Positions 51,027-62,900 of a stretch of 64,000 nt of DNA are shown here, in pieces; the first letter of the stretch is position 1, and each line of letters opens with the position of its first letter. The translations under genes and the position numbers were made by a program. The stretch comes from Acephala macrosclerotiorum (Eukaryota > Ascomycota > Leotiomycetes > Helotiales > Mollisiaceae). Location of the stretch: positions 1 to 64,000 of the forward strand of contig MU119395.1 of NCBI GenBank assembly GCA_014904845.1, given 5' to 3'. The notes under the pieces are model-generated. The model ran no database searches. It was not told the origin of the DNA and saw only the letters and a list, made by a program, of their open reading frames with translations.

Positions 51027-52510
51027 CAGAGTCTAAATCGTCAGCATTTCCCAACCGACACTAATGCCAAATGTCTTACCGTCTGATATTCCCTTTCTCC
51101 CCGACATATTTGATAGAATTTCTAGTCCATCCTCAACACTTTGTAACTTCTGAACGTGTATCCGCGGGCCGAAGGTGACCTGTGACGAGCGCGTCGTCAC
51201 AATAACTGAACCGTGGTCACATCTAGGAAGGAATCGTCGAAGATCAACTGCCGAGGAGTTTAGATTACCGGGTACTTTAGGATTATCGAAATTATCATAG
51301 ATCATCAACCATCGTGTATTCTTCGAAATGCTAAGCCAAGCCTTAACTGCGGTGACCACGCTATCGAGATCCCCTTGCAAGTCTACACTTGCAAGCGCAA
51401 TAGCTTCAGAATAATCCTCTAAGATTTGCTGAGCGATGTCCCGAAAGCTCAGCTTGAGTGAGTCTTCGTTATTCGCGTCCAGCCAGAAGATCGCCGTATA
51501 TTTCTCTTTGTGTCGTCTGGTATATGTGATCGCTAGCTGAGTCTTTCCCATACCTCCAAGACCATGCAAAATAACACACGATCGACTACTGTGATCTTGA
51601 AGTAATTCGTGTATTTTCGATAGCTCTTTCTCTTTAGCGACAAACTGTGTAGTTTCAGGAAATGACGCAAGGTTGAGCTCGATAGTAAATTGCTCAAAAT
51701 CGACCCCTATACTAATTAATTTTGATGCTCTAATTAATATATCTATATAAACAATTGACCCTTGTACATTCTATGAATCTCATCCTCTAACCGCCTAAAT
51801 GCCTGGTCCCTTCTCTCGCCGTAATTTGGCACCATGGACACATCGAAGATTCCGATTAAACAGTAGACTTCATCTTCTTCAATAGTAGTATTGCAATGCT
51901 CTGCCCAAAATCTTCGCTTTTTGATACTAAAATCTGACAATGCATTACCTCGAAGAGCTTTATTTGCAATGCCAGTAATTTCGTATATCTCAGATTCAAG
52001 CGACAACTTGCTCCCAAGTCGCTCACCATCCGAACTAAAGAAATCAACCAGCCTTAATGCAATGAGCTCTTGAAGCGTCCAGCCTCGAGTAAACCAACGA
52101 CTTTTCCTAAAGGCTTCCTCCCATGCCCTCTGATCATCTAATCCGATGTCGGGCTTCGAGACATCCGAAAGGTAGACGTAGCAGCGTGCAGCGTTTTGAT
52201 ACCACCGAAACATGGAATTGATCGCCGTGCCGAGCTCGACCGCATTCTTCTTATTAATACAGCAAGTATCTACCCAGAAGTATTCAAGCCCATCTACTGC
52301 GACCTGCTTCGCGCAGAACTGTATCTTCCTCCATCCAACCTTGTTCACAGTCTTGCTCTTGTCCTTGCCCTTCTTCAAGTCTTGATAAATGACCTCCTCT
52401 TCTCCCCAGGTATGAGAGAGTATTGCGTAGGCAAGGACTTCGCCGCTGGTAGGTTCGCGAAAGACGATCTCGCCATCGGGTTTGTGTTGCAAGAGGCGTA
52501 TAAGAGACAT
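51022..52510 (-). pseudogene. HET-NB-ARC-TPR gene, 5' part
   Basis: STAND/NLR-like incompatibility protein: an N-terminal HET effector joined to a nucleotide-binding switch. Exon 1 (52510-51760) encodes the HET domain (MSLIRLLQHKPDGE, AYAILSHTWGEEEV, GLEYFWVDTCCINK, SRWFTRGWTLQELIA). Exon 2 (51706-51080) holds the P-loop HGLGGMGKTQLA (around residue 300), Walker B-like WLMIYDNFDNP and GSVIVTTRSSQ. Exon 3 starts at 51032 and is cut at 51022 by the copia element. Intron 1 (51759-51707, 53 nt) has a weak donor GTCAAT. Intron 2 (51079-51033, 47 nt) has GTAAGA, CTGAC and TAG. With 45532-43859 the joined frame would give ~1,020 residues without a stop. A truncated HET plus partial NB-ARC product is possible from this half. 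Confidence 0.87.
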
Positions 52511-53108
52511 GCTAGAGGGTTAAAAGCGATCGCAAGCGAGACTCGTATCAATAACTCGGCAAACTGGTGCAAGCACTGAGATTTGAAGGTCGAGACGTTG
52601 AAGAACTGAGCGTGAGAACAGTGTGTAGTCGTTGTCGTCGGCGTCACGCACGAGGCTGTATTGTGGCGTAACCTGGCCAGCCACTTGCATGGCGAAGGCA
52701 GACAAAACACGAAGGACGCTTCATTTTGTTGGGAACCTTACAAACTAACTTACGGACTGGATTCTAGGACAAGTTGTCCGCTAGAGTTGAGATGCCGGCT
52801 TCTACAAAGTTGAAGAGCAGTAAGATGCTGTAGGTGGGAATTAAGGCGACGGGACGGTTATGAAGGCATCCAAACTGCCAAGGTCGCTCGCTGAAAGAGG
52901 GACTGTTTGCTCTTCTCGGAGGATGTCGGGAAACGGGAATTTCCCGGCATGATCCGCCCTAACTCAGCGACACGCCTCGCATACACAGATTAGCAGCCAC
53001 AGGTATTACATTATTAATACTGTATAATATATCTTTTACCGAGATTACTGTAACCACGACGCAGCTAGCCAGGGTCCTTGCTCGCTTGATTGGAGGAGGT
53101 ATCAGTCC
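52511..53108. promoter_or_regulatory. Upstream region of the HET-NB-ARC-TPR gene
   Basis: GC-balanced, non-coding. It contains a palindrome CGGGAATTTCCCG near 52936-52948. Frames on both strands over 52196-52710 overlap the start of the HET exon and look like shadows. No TATA box stands out. The stretch beginning TGTTGGGAACC at 52728 resembles a copia LTR start, but I found no matching end with a duplication. Confidence 0.4.
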
Positions 53109-56100
53109 ATGTGGCAACGTCGTATGACAGGGTACGCCGTGGTCGCCACAAAAGTGGCAATAGCATTTTCGTGTTATTATAGAACTTGGATATCCATATT
53201 TAATCGTTCTATGTGTTTAAATAGTGGAAAAAGTGTAATAGTAGTGTTACAAGTCGAGGGATTCTATTATAGAGTAAAAAAAAACTCTTTGTAAATTTAA
53301 AAAGCGATGACGATACGATAATAATTTTCGGAATTAGTGGATTAAAAGTGTTCGAGGGAGGTATGTTATGTAATTAAAATGAAAATGAATAGAAATTTTA
53401 ATATGTTCATAGATTTTGAATCGTTTGAATTTGAAGTACTTACGTTTTGTCTCGTTACGAGATACGTTTTAGTACGTAGAAATAGACGTTATAAAAATAT
53501 CGATTAATATTTATTGATTTTTTTGTTTTTTTATTGATAATTATAATTCTTGTTAGATTCTATCGATTTTTTTAATTTGTTTGTAATACGCATTAGATTT
53601 TAAATATTTTAATTAATAAAATAAATTATATTTCACTTAAAGAAAAAAGTGTTTAAATTTTAATATAATTATAGAAATAAATAAAAAGAATAAATATTAG
53701 TATAAATCGAATATTTTAAATATTATACTTATAAAATTCTGTTAATTTAATGTTTTTAATAATCAATTATTAGATCAAAAAAGCGATACGTAAAATTATT
53801 TTTATACGATTTTTAAAGATTGAAATATTGTTATAATATAATCAAAAAAGTAAAAAATCGTGAATAAAAATAAAATTTGTAAATATAAAAAAATATAAAA
53901 TATAAATAGATTAAAATTATTGTTTATATAATAATTAGATTGTTATATTGTTTTTATTGAATTTTAATTTATTATTAAATGTATTTTTTTATAAATAAAT
54001 TCGTATAATTATTTCTTTAATTACTTTTAATTTATTTATTATATTGAAAACGAAATTTAAAATTATTTTTAAAAATTATTTCAATTTTGTATTTTTGATT
54101 GTATTGAATTTAAGTTTTCTATTTTTTTGCAATTAATTAGTGTGTAATAAAATTGTTATTATTAGTTTTGAGAAAATACTTTTTTTATATTTCTATTGCA
54201 AATTCTAATAAAAAATCGCTATTTTGTAAAATTTTAATTTGAAAAACGTATATTCTTTTAAATATATATAAAGTATTTTTGTTAATATAGTACGTTATTA
54301 ATATTTCGAAGTTGCGTCGTTCGATATATACAATATTTAATTAATTATAATATCGTTTTATAATAATTTTCGTTTTGAGACGTTTTATACGTTGAAATAT
54401 TTCGATTGTATTTATTTTTTTATTTTCGAAAAAAATTAAAAATCAAAGAAATATAGTATTCGATTATATAATATTATTATTAATTATAATCGTAATACAA
54501 ATTTTAATGAAAAAAACGACTTTGTAGATTTAAAAACGTTTATTGATAATTAAAATTTTGAAAATTTTAAAATTTTTTGTATTTATTAATTTAAAAAATT
54601 TTTAAAAAATTTTATATTAATATTTCGTAATAATAAATAATATTTGAATCGGATTACAAATTAATATATTTTGTATTGTTTATTGAAATTTTTTGATATT
54701 GATAGAAATAATTAAAAAAATAATCGTAATATTTTTGTAAGAGTAAATCGAATTTTCTGAAATAGAGATTGATTTATATAATTAGTAAACGATAGTATTA
54801 ATAATGAATTTCAAATATTGTATAATACTTTGATAATATATTAATATTTTTTAATGTGAAATTTAAACGATATTTATAATAACAAAAAAAAACGTTATTT
54901 TAATTAAATAAATAATTTAAAATATTAATACTTTATTAAATTTGAATAATTATTTTCGAAATCAATAAATTATATAATCAAGAGATTAATTAGAATTAAA
55001 ATAAAAATTGAATTTTTATTCGAAAAATATTATTCAAAGAGAAAAAAATTTATATATATAATAAAACGAAAAAATCAATACGTATGAAAAACTATATACG
55101 AATTAAAATAGTATTTACGCGAATTGTAATTTTCTAAAAATAAAATATAAATTGAGAATAATATAATATTTATTTTTTTATCGACGTACGTTTTTTTGTA
55201 ATTGAAAATATTATCAAATAAAACTCAAAAAAACGAAGTATGATTTATATTTATAGTTTAGTAAATTTTCGTGAGACTATAAATACTATTTTTATTAGAA
55301 AACGATTTAAATTAAATTTTTTTAAATTTTTTTATTTTATTAGAAATAATCACGTATAATTTCTATTGATTTTATATCGTTGATATTACGTTCAAAGTTT
55401 TCGTTTGTTTCAATTGCGAATTTCAAATGAGATAAAATTATTTGAATTTTTTTTTAAAGAATTAAAATATAAATCGTAAAAATAAAATTTTTAATTTGAA
55501 AATAATACGAAAATAAATATTTTATTTTTGAGAACAAATAATAAATTGAGTTTATTTGATGATTATTTAACGGTTTTTGTACTAGAGATTTAAAACTATT
55601 TTTACTATATATTAGTAGACTTTGAAATGTCGTAGTTTTTTTTAGAAAGTATTTTTATACGCTTTTTTTTTGATTTAAATTTAAAATATTATATTTGATT
55701 TTGAAATATATTTTATTTGCAATAGTATTATCGATTTGTTTTACGCGATTGATTGTAAAGAATATAATCCTTTGATAATATTTTAAAATTCGTAAGAAAA
55801 TACAAACGAGAGTATTTCGATTAATATTATCAATTGAACGTTATTCGAGAAAAATATTCGTTTCGTTCAAAAAAAAAAAAAAATTTTATTTCGAAATTCG
55901 CTCAAAGATCAAAAAAAATCGACTTTCGAGTTTTTTAACGATTTTATTTAATTCGTTAACGAAAATTTACAAAGTTAATAAAAACACGAAATTACTAATA
56001 CATAAAGATATACTGTATAAAATAATATTTAAAAATATTCGAATAAAATTTCAATAATTAAAATTTTATTTACATTTAATAATTCGCTAATATATATATT

Positions 56101-57959
56101 AGTATTATTAAACTCTAACGAAAATCGATTATTATACTATAAAAACACGTTAAATTCCAGTTTTTTCTTTATAATAAAATCGTTAAAAAAACAAAGAATT
56201 ATTTAATACTCGTTTTATATAAATTTCGAAAAAAATATAAATAATTTTTTTTTTCTTTTGAAATATTTAAAAATAGAAAAAAATCTCGAATTATTATTCG
56301 ATATTTCTAATATTATCAATCGTAAATTCAATTATATTAAATATATTAATTATATTAAAATTCGAATTATTGAACAAAAAAAATAAAGTATTTATTTTAT
56401 AGTTTATTACCGAGATTGAACTTTAGTAAAATTGAATTACAAATTAGAAAATCGTTTTTTTTTACGTTTAACGATTTTATATTAGTTTTTTTGATTGTAT
56501 CAAGTAACTTTTTAGAATTATTCGAGTTTAAAATAGTTTAATTAGAAAACGACGAATTTTTTTTGTTAAATTTATTGATATTTGTTTTGACGTAATTCGA
56601 ATTAATTTTTTGAAAATAAATCGCGTCGATTATAATTCGATTATTAATAAATAATTTAATTGAATAATTTTTTTTCATATAAAAAGCGATTTTTTAGTAG
56701 TAGTAATAGTGTATACTTATAAAAAAAAAGAATTTTCGATTGTATTTTTTCAAATAAATTTTCGTTTTTTTTTTTTTTAATAATATAAAAAGAATTTTTT
56801 TTTAAAAAAATTGATTTTTTTTATTTTATAAAATTTCTCAATTTTAAATACAATCGATACTTCGTTAAAAACTTTTTTATTAGAGTTTAAATAGTAATAA
56901 TTTATATGAAAATACTTTATTTTGTTGATTTGTTTTTTCTTTTTATTAAAATCATATTTAATGTATTTTGATTTGTTTATATCGATACAAGTAATGTAAA
57001 AAACCGCGTTCGATTTGAAAAAAGTTTATAAAAAATCATATGTAATTTTACATTTTTTAAGAAGTGTAGAAAAGTATTCAACAATAAATTTATAGATTTT
57101 CTTAATAAAATCGATTAATAAATTAAAATGTTAAAACGTCGAATTATTAAAAACAGTATTGTTTTAATACGTTTTGAAATTAGAGAAATAATAGAAAAGT
57201 AGATTTTATTCGATTTAAATGTAATTAGTAATTAAATCAATTTTTATTTTCTATTGGAAAATCAAAAGTAATTATATTGAAAACTTCGTTTCTTGTAAAT
57301 AAATACTTTTAATGTTTTGTAGAATCGATTTAAAAACGTTTTACAAATTCTTAGATTTAATATCAATATAATGTATTTGTTTTATTGTTAGAATAAAAAT
57401 TAAAATTGAAATTAAAATACTTATTAATTCGCGTGCGAACTATAAAAATATATCGATTTAATTTTTTTTTTTTATTAAATAGTGTAATTGATTTTACAAT
57501 TTTGTATTTGTATATTTTTATGTTTTAATTATATAAATAGTATTAATTCTATTAAATTTGAATTTGCATATTATGAAAAACGAATATTTTATTAACGGTT
57601 TTGAATTTAAGTTTTAAAATTCGAATTAGTAGTTTTTCGAATTTATTTTTGTTTATAGCGGCGAGCGAAAGTAGCAATTTTTGTTTAATATTAAAAGATT
57701 TAAAAATGTTAAAAAATTGTTAAATATATTTAATAATTACAATTTGTAACTGTGATTAATTTGTCAAAAAAATTAACGAGTAAAAAATTGAAATTCCATT
57801 TAAAATATTTTTAGAAAAAGTATAAAAGTATATATATTTCGTAGTATACGTAGAAATTATTTGTATGTTTTTAATGATTTGAATTAAGTTTTGAGTATCG
57901 TTTAATGTAATAAAATATTTAGATACTAAAAAATTCGAACTAGTTAATAAAATAAATTA
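53109..57959. other. Border of second island and AT-rich tract
   Basis: Composition declines from ~53.15 kb. From ~53.3 kb the + strand keeps G but has C almost only in CpG, except for 55.87-56.36 kb where the skew is reversed. No gene recognised. Confidence 0.6.
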
Positions 57960-59400
57960 TTGAATTATTTTTATTGAGATTTTCGTTACTAAAAATTCTT
58001 TATTTTATTTAAATTTATTGTTAACAAAATACGATTTATATTTCGTTGAAAGAGTATTAATTTAAAATTTCGAGTTATTTTAGATTGAATATTTTTAGAT
58101 TTGATATTTTTTAATGTTTTTAGTAGTTTCGATTTTATTTTAATAAATTTCGATATAAATTGTTTGATATTGTAAATGGTTTTTTTTAATGATTTTTTGT
58201 ACTTTAGAAAAAACGAGAAAATTTCAATTGAATTAAATTTCAATTTTAATATTTTAATAATAAATTTTTTTATTAATTTTTCAATTTTTTTAATCTCTTT
58301 TTTTTTTTTGATTTATTACAATTTGAGCGTTCTTTGTAAAAACGACGTCGCTTTTTACAGACTTAAAAACGAGACAGAAAAAGTTAATTATTATTTTATT
58401 ATCAACGAATTCGAGTTCGATTTTTTTATTTATATAATTCGATCATATAAGTATTTTATCGAGACGTATAATATAATTAGTAGTTATAATCAGAATTCGA
58501 TTTTTTTGTGATTTTATATTATTAATAACATTTAAAAAATAAAATAAAAACATTTTTCTATCGATAAATTTATTTATTCGAGAAAGAGAACCAATCGTAA
58601 TCTGGTATAAATTCTCGATTTCAATGTCTCGATTTGAATTGATAATGTCGATATTTTTCAAAAGAATAATATAATGATTTAAAAATTTGTCGAATAAATT
58701 TTTCAAGTTGATTTCATTGATAATAGAAAGACTAAGAATATAAATATTCAAATTAAAATAACTAGCGATAAACGAATTTAAATTCGATTTTCCAATTTTA
58801 AAAAATTCGTATAACAAGTAATTTTATCAATAAAAAATGTTACGATTGGAATACTATTGTAAAAATATTGAATAAAAAAATTTCGTAATATTTTATAGTA
58901 ATTTTCTTTTTTTATTTTCATTAAAAATAACGATTAAAATATGTTTTATTTTAAATATTGTAAATTTGATTTATTTGCTATTTTAGTGTTTATAGAAACA
59001 AATTTTATTTTGAATAAATTTTGTATATTTAGTATAGTATTCAAAGAATAGTTTTTTAAGAATTTGTGAAAATTTGTTAAAGTAGAAAATAGAGATTTTT
59101 TTTCGATTATTGAAATTTTTAGTTTGATATTAACGTCGAAATATAAATACACGATTTTTGTATCGTATAAGAAAGCGTTTATTTTAAAGCGTGTAATATA
59201 GAGTTTTTTTGTTTGTATTTTTATTATTTGAAAAATCATTTTTTGAGTGATTTAATGAAAAAATTAAATCGATAATAACGAGAGAAAAGCGAGTATTTTT
59301 AGCGAAATTTTAAAAAAATGTTTATAATATGAATATATTATATATATTTTCGTAGTATCGAAAATAAATAATTAAAATTACTAATTGTCAAATAAAGTCT
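57960..59400 (-). pseudogene. Fossil BCS1-like AAA ATPase gene
   Basis: Minus strand, read from ~59400 down. N-terminal BCS1-type region (58946-59239) with KKLYITRFKINAFLYDTK and VNIKLKISIIEKKSLFSTL; linker with YSNRNIFY, two stops and NYLLYEFFKIGKSNLNSF, where the family has a WY..[22 protein letters not shown]-type Walker A; ASYFNLNIYILSL; Walker B region IILLKNIDIINSNRD (58640-58670); LNVINNIKSQKNRILIITTN and a DKILI-stop-S motif where RPGRxD follows; IELEFVDNK; C-terminal tail 57989-58243. Gly, Pro and Asp at active sites have changed to Glu, Phe and Asn, so it is dead. BCS1-like AAA proteins form multigene families in filamentous fungi; the cellular role of this copy cannot be said. Confidence 0.72.
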
Positions 59401-60627
59401 TATTCAAATAAAAAGAGTTTTTATTGTAATAAATTTCAAATAGTTTTTACAAGTATTGATAAATATATTTGTAATCAAATATTATTAATTTAAAGAAATA
59501 TAACAAAGAAATATAAATATTTAAATCAATAGTAAAATATTTTTAAAAAGCGGTAAATATACGAGTAAAACTTGAGAATAAAAAGTCTAAAATCGAAATT
59601 TAAATATTCGAAAATATTTGAATTAATAAAGAAATATTTTTAATGTATTTTATTATTTTGTCGTTTTGTGAAATGATAATAGAATGTTTTCAGACAAATA
59701 ATTGATTGTTTTATATACGAAATAAATAAAATATATATCGAATAAAAAAATTTAAAAAAATAATTAGAAAAATAAATACTAAAAAAATAATAATAAAAAT
59801 ATTAAAAAAATTGCATTTTTATATATTCGTTTGTTATTTCGTATTATAATAAAAAAAATCGAATTTTCTTTGAATGTATTTGTAATTTATAGTCGTAGTA
59901 TAATACATTAAAATCTAAATAATTAAAATAATTTTATCGATTTTTTATATAGTAATATAAAAGAAATAAAATATTGTTAGAAAAAGAATTCGTAGTATAT
60001 CGATTTTGCGATTTTCAAAAATAGAACGTTTTCGTATAGTATTATTTTTATTGTTGAAATTTTCAATTAATTAAATTAATGTTGTAAAATATCGAAATTT
60101 GTATGTAGATTTTTATTTTTAAGACGATTAACGATTTACGATTGAGATATAATATACGTTTTTAAATAATTATAATAATTTCAATTTATTATATAAATAA
60201 CGCGAAAAAAATAATAATATATTGAAATAGAATATTGTAAAAGTTTTATTGATGTTTTTTATAGTTTATAAATAGAAATTTAATTTCAAACAATTGATTT
60301 TTCTTCGAATAATATTTTTAATTAAATAACGCGAAAAAATATATATTTGTAAAACGATATTAAAAAAAATATTCGTAGAATATTGATTTATTATATAACA
60401 ATATTAATATATTTAATTATTTTATATAAAACATTTTAGTACAATATTTTTTTAGAAAATATATATTTAAAAAATAGTAAATTTTGTTTGTATTTTTATT
60501 ATTTGAACAAAACGTAAAATAACGCGTTTTATAGTAATATACTATATAGTATTTTCGTTTTGTGAATATTTCGTTTAATATAAAATTACAATAATTTGAA
60601 TTTGAATTAATCAATAAATGTAATTTT
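59401..60627. other. AT-rich tract
   Basis: G retained, C mostly CpG. A 65-codon minus frame at 60417-60614 is not recognisable. Confidence 0.6.
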
Positions 60628-60860
60628 ATTAAATTGTAATTATAAATTGTAATTTTATTATAAAAAGATTACAAATTGTAGTTTTTATAGAAATGTAGAG
60701 AATATTACAAATTGTAATCTTTGTAAAAATATAGAGAATATTACAAATTGTAACTCTTGTCAATAAAGAAATTACAAGTTGTAATAATTGCAAAGATATA
60801 AAAAAATATTACAAATTGTAGTTTTTGTTAATAAAGAAATTACAAATTGTAATAATCGAA
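60628..60860. repeat. Minisatellite with TTACAAATTGTAA core, 31-37 bp unit
   Basis: The near-palindrome TTACAAATTGTAA or a one-base variant recurs at about 60668, 60704, 60739, 60770, 60808 and 60839, separated by T-rich and AAAGAA/AGAGAA spacers of 18-24 bp. The same core and spacer type recur at 62789-62900. Confidence 0.65.
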
Positions 60861-61554
60861 AATAGAAAACGTTATTTGAAAAAATAATTAATTCGTGTTT
60901 TAGTGAACTTACGTAATTTCTATATTTTTTTAAATTTTTCGTATTACGTTTTTTTTTTTTACGTTTTCAAATAATACTTTCTTTTTCTTTTTTTATTATT
61001 ACGATATATTTTGTTATAATACTATTAAAAAAATAAAATATAATTTTCAATTTTCAATTTGAAACGTTATTAGCAATTGACTTTAATTGATACGATTACT
61101 TGAAATTGATTAATATTTAATTTAATTTGTAAAATTAAAAATTTAAAAAATTATCGTAAAATAATCGAAACGATTACACTTTAAATTCTTTATAAGTATT
61201 AGCGTTTTAAAACTTTTTCGTGTTTAATTTTATTTGTTTTTTTATAATTACTAGAAATCGTTAATAAATACATTTAATTATTTTAATTATTGTTTTTTAA
61301 TGAAAATAAAATATAAAAATTTGTAAACAAAACGAAATATTCGTAAAAAAAAAAAAAAAATCTTATATTTTTTTACATTAAAATAATATTTAGAAAAAAC
61401 AATTAATATTATTATACGATTACAAATCGTTATTATTTTGTTAATTCTCAAATCGATTTATTTAAATTCGATTTTATTTCAATTTTAACTTCGTAAATTT
61501 AATTACTATTCTTAAAACAATTTATACGAGCGTTTAAATTATTATTTTAAAATT

Positions 61555-61817
61555 GTTATATAAAGCGATTTAGTTTATTATATTACGACAATATTAAAAC
61601 TTTTATCGAATTGAATAATTTTCTATTAAATAAAATTGAAATTTGTAAAATTTTAAAAACATTTTTTTATTTTAATATTATTCGATATTTTGAGTATATA
61701 ATCGAAAATAATAAAATAACAAATTTTTGTTTTATTAAATATAGTATGAATTTGTTAAAAAAAATAATTAAAGATTTTCACTTTTTCGATATAGATTTTT
61801 GTTTACGAAGTATTTAA
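61555..61817 (+). pseudogene. Possible decayed coding frame, unknown
   Basis: A frame open from 61555 (61611 by ATG) to 61817 encodes about 85 residues with normal-looking spacing (NKIEICKILKTFF, FIKYSMNLLKKIIKDF). Upstream in the same register there are only a few stops to ~61500. No family recognised. The antisense register is also partly open. Confidence 0.25.
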
Positions 61818-62788
61818 AAAAGTATTTAATATTTTTACAATTTGAATTTTATTTATTGCGATCTCAATTCGATCAATATTTTGATAGATAGAAATATTTT
61901 AATTATTGGAAACTTCGATTTTTATTAACGAAAAAAAAAAAAATTAGATTTCAAAATTGGAATAAAAGAATAAACGAATCAGGATTTCAAATTTGTAAAA
62001 TTCGAGAATAATAAATATAAATTATTAAAAATTCAAAATTTTTTATTTTAAATTTATAAAATATAAATTGTTTAATGAAATTTATTATTTCAAATAAAAA
62101 ATACTAAAAAATTATTAAAAAATTTTTATTTAAATTATTAGAATAATATAATTAAATTAATTTCAACGATTCAATATTTTGATTATATTCGATTTTACTT
62201 TTTTTATTTTTATTTTATTATTTAAATTTATAATTTGAAATAAATTTAATTTTTATTAATATTTTTTAAAAAATAAATAAATTATTATATTTATTTATTT
62301 TATTATTATTGAGTTAAGAAAAATACGTAATTAAACGAATATTTGTAAATTATTAATTTACAATCACGTTTTTTATATATATATTTAGATTTATTAATAT
62401 AATAATTTATTTTGAAATTATAATAATTTATTAGTTTTTTAATTTCAATAAAAACTATTTTAATAATAGAATTAATAATGTAATATTGTAATAATAGTAC
62501 GAATATAATAAGTGTATATATTTTCTGAAAAATTTGTATTTGTATTTTGAAATACGTTTAAAAAATTTGTATTATTATATATTTTGTAATAAAAATTTTT
62601 TATTTTAATAAATTATTTTTTAATTTTATATTTGTGAAAAAATTGTTAGTTTATTGTATTGATTTAAAAGTTTCGATTTATTGAATCGTTTTCGAATATA
62701 ATTATAGAAATAGATATTATTATTGTATATATATATACTTTATTAATTTGAATTATTTTAGTTTTGACGTATATAAAAATATAAAAAA
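61818..62788. other. AT-rich tract
   Basis: Nothing identifiable. Confidence 0.6.
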
Positions 62789-62900
62789 TATTACAAATTG
62801 TAGTTTTTATTAAAAGAAAAATTACAAATTGTAATTTTTATTAAAAGAAAAATTAGAAATTGTAATTATAAATCGAAATTGTAATTATAAATCGAAATTT
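62789..62900. repeat. Second locus of the TTACAAATTGTAA minisatellite
   Basis: Three units of ~31 bp (cores near 62789, 62821 and 62852, the last with one change), then two AATTGTAATTATAAATCGA units. Same core as at 60.63-60.86 kb, about 2 kb away. Confidence 0.6.

Noticed and set aside
52196..52579. 127-codon plus-strand gene over the HET exon start
   Set aside because: It overlaps the well-supported HET exon antisense and matches nothing.
52728..53000. Solo copia LTR (TGTTGGGAACC...ATTACA)
   Set aside because: No flanking duplication and no second copy in the window.
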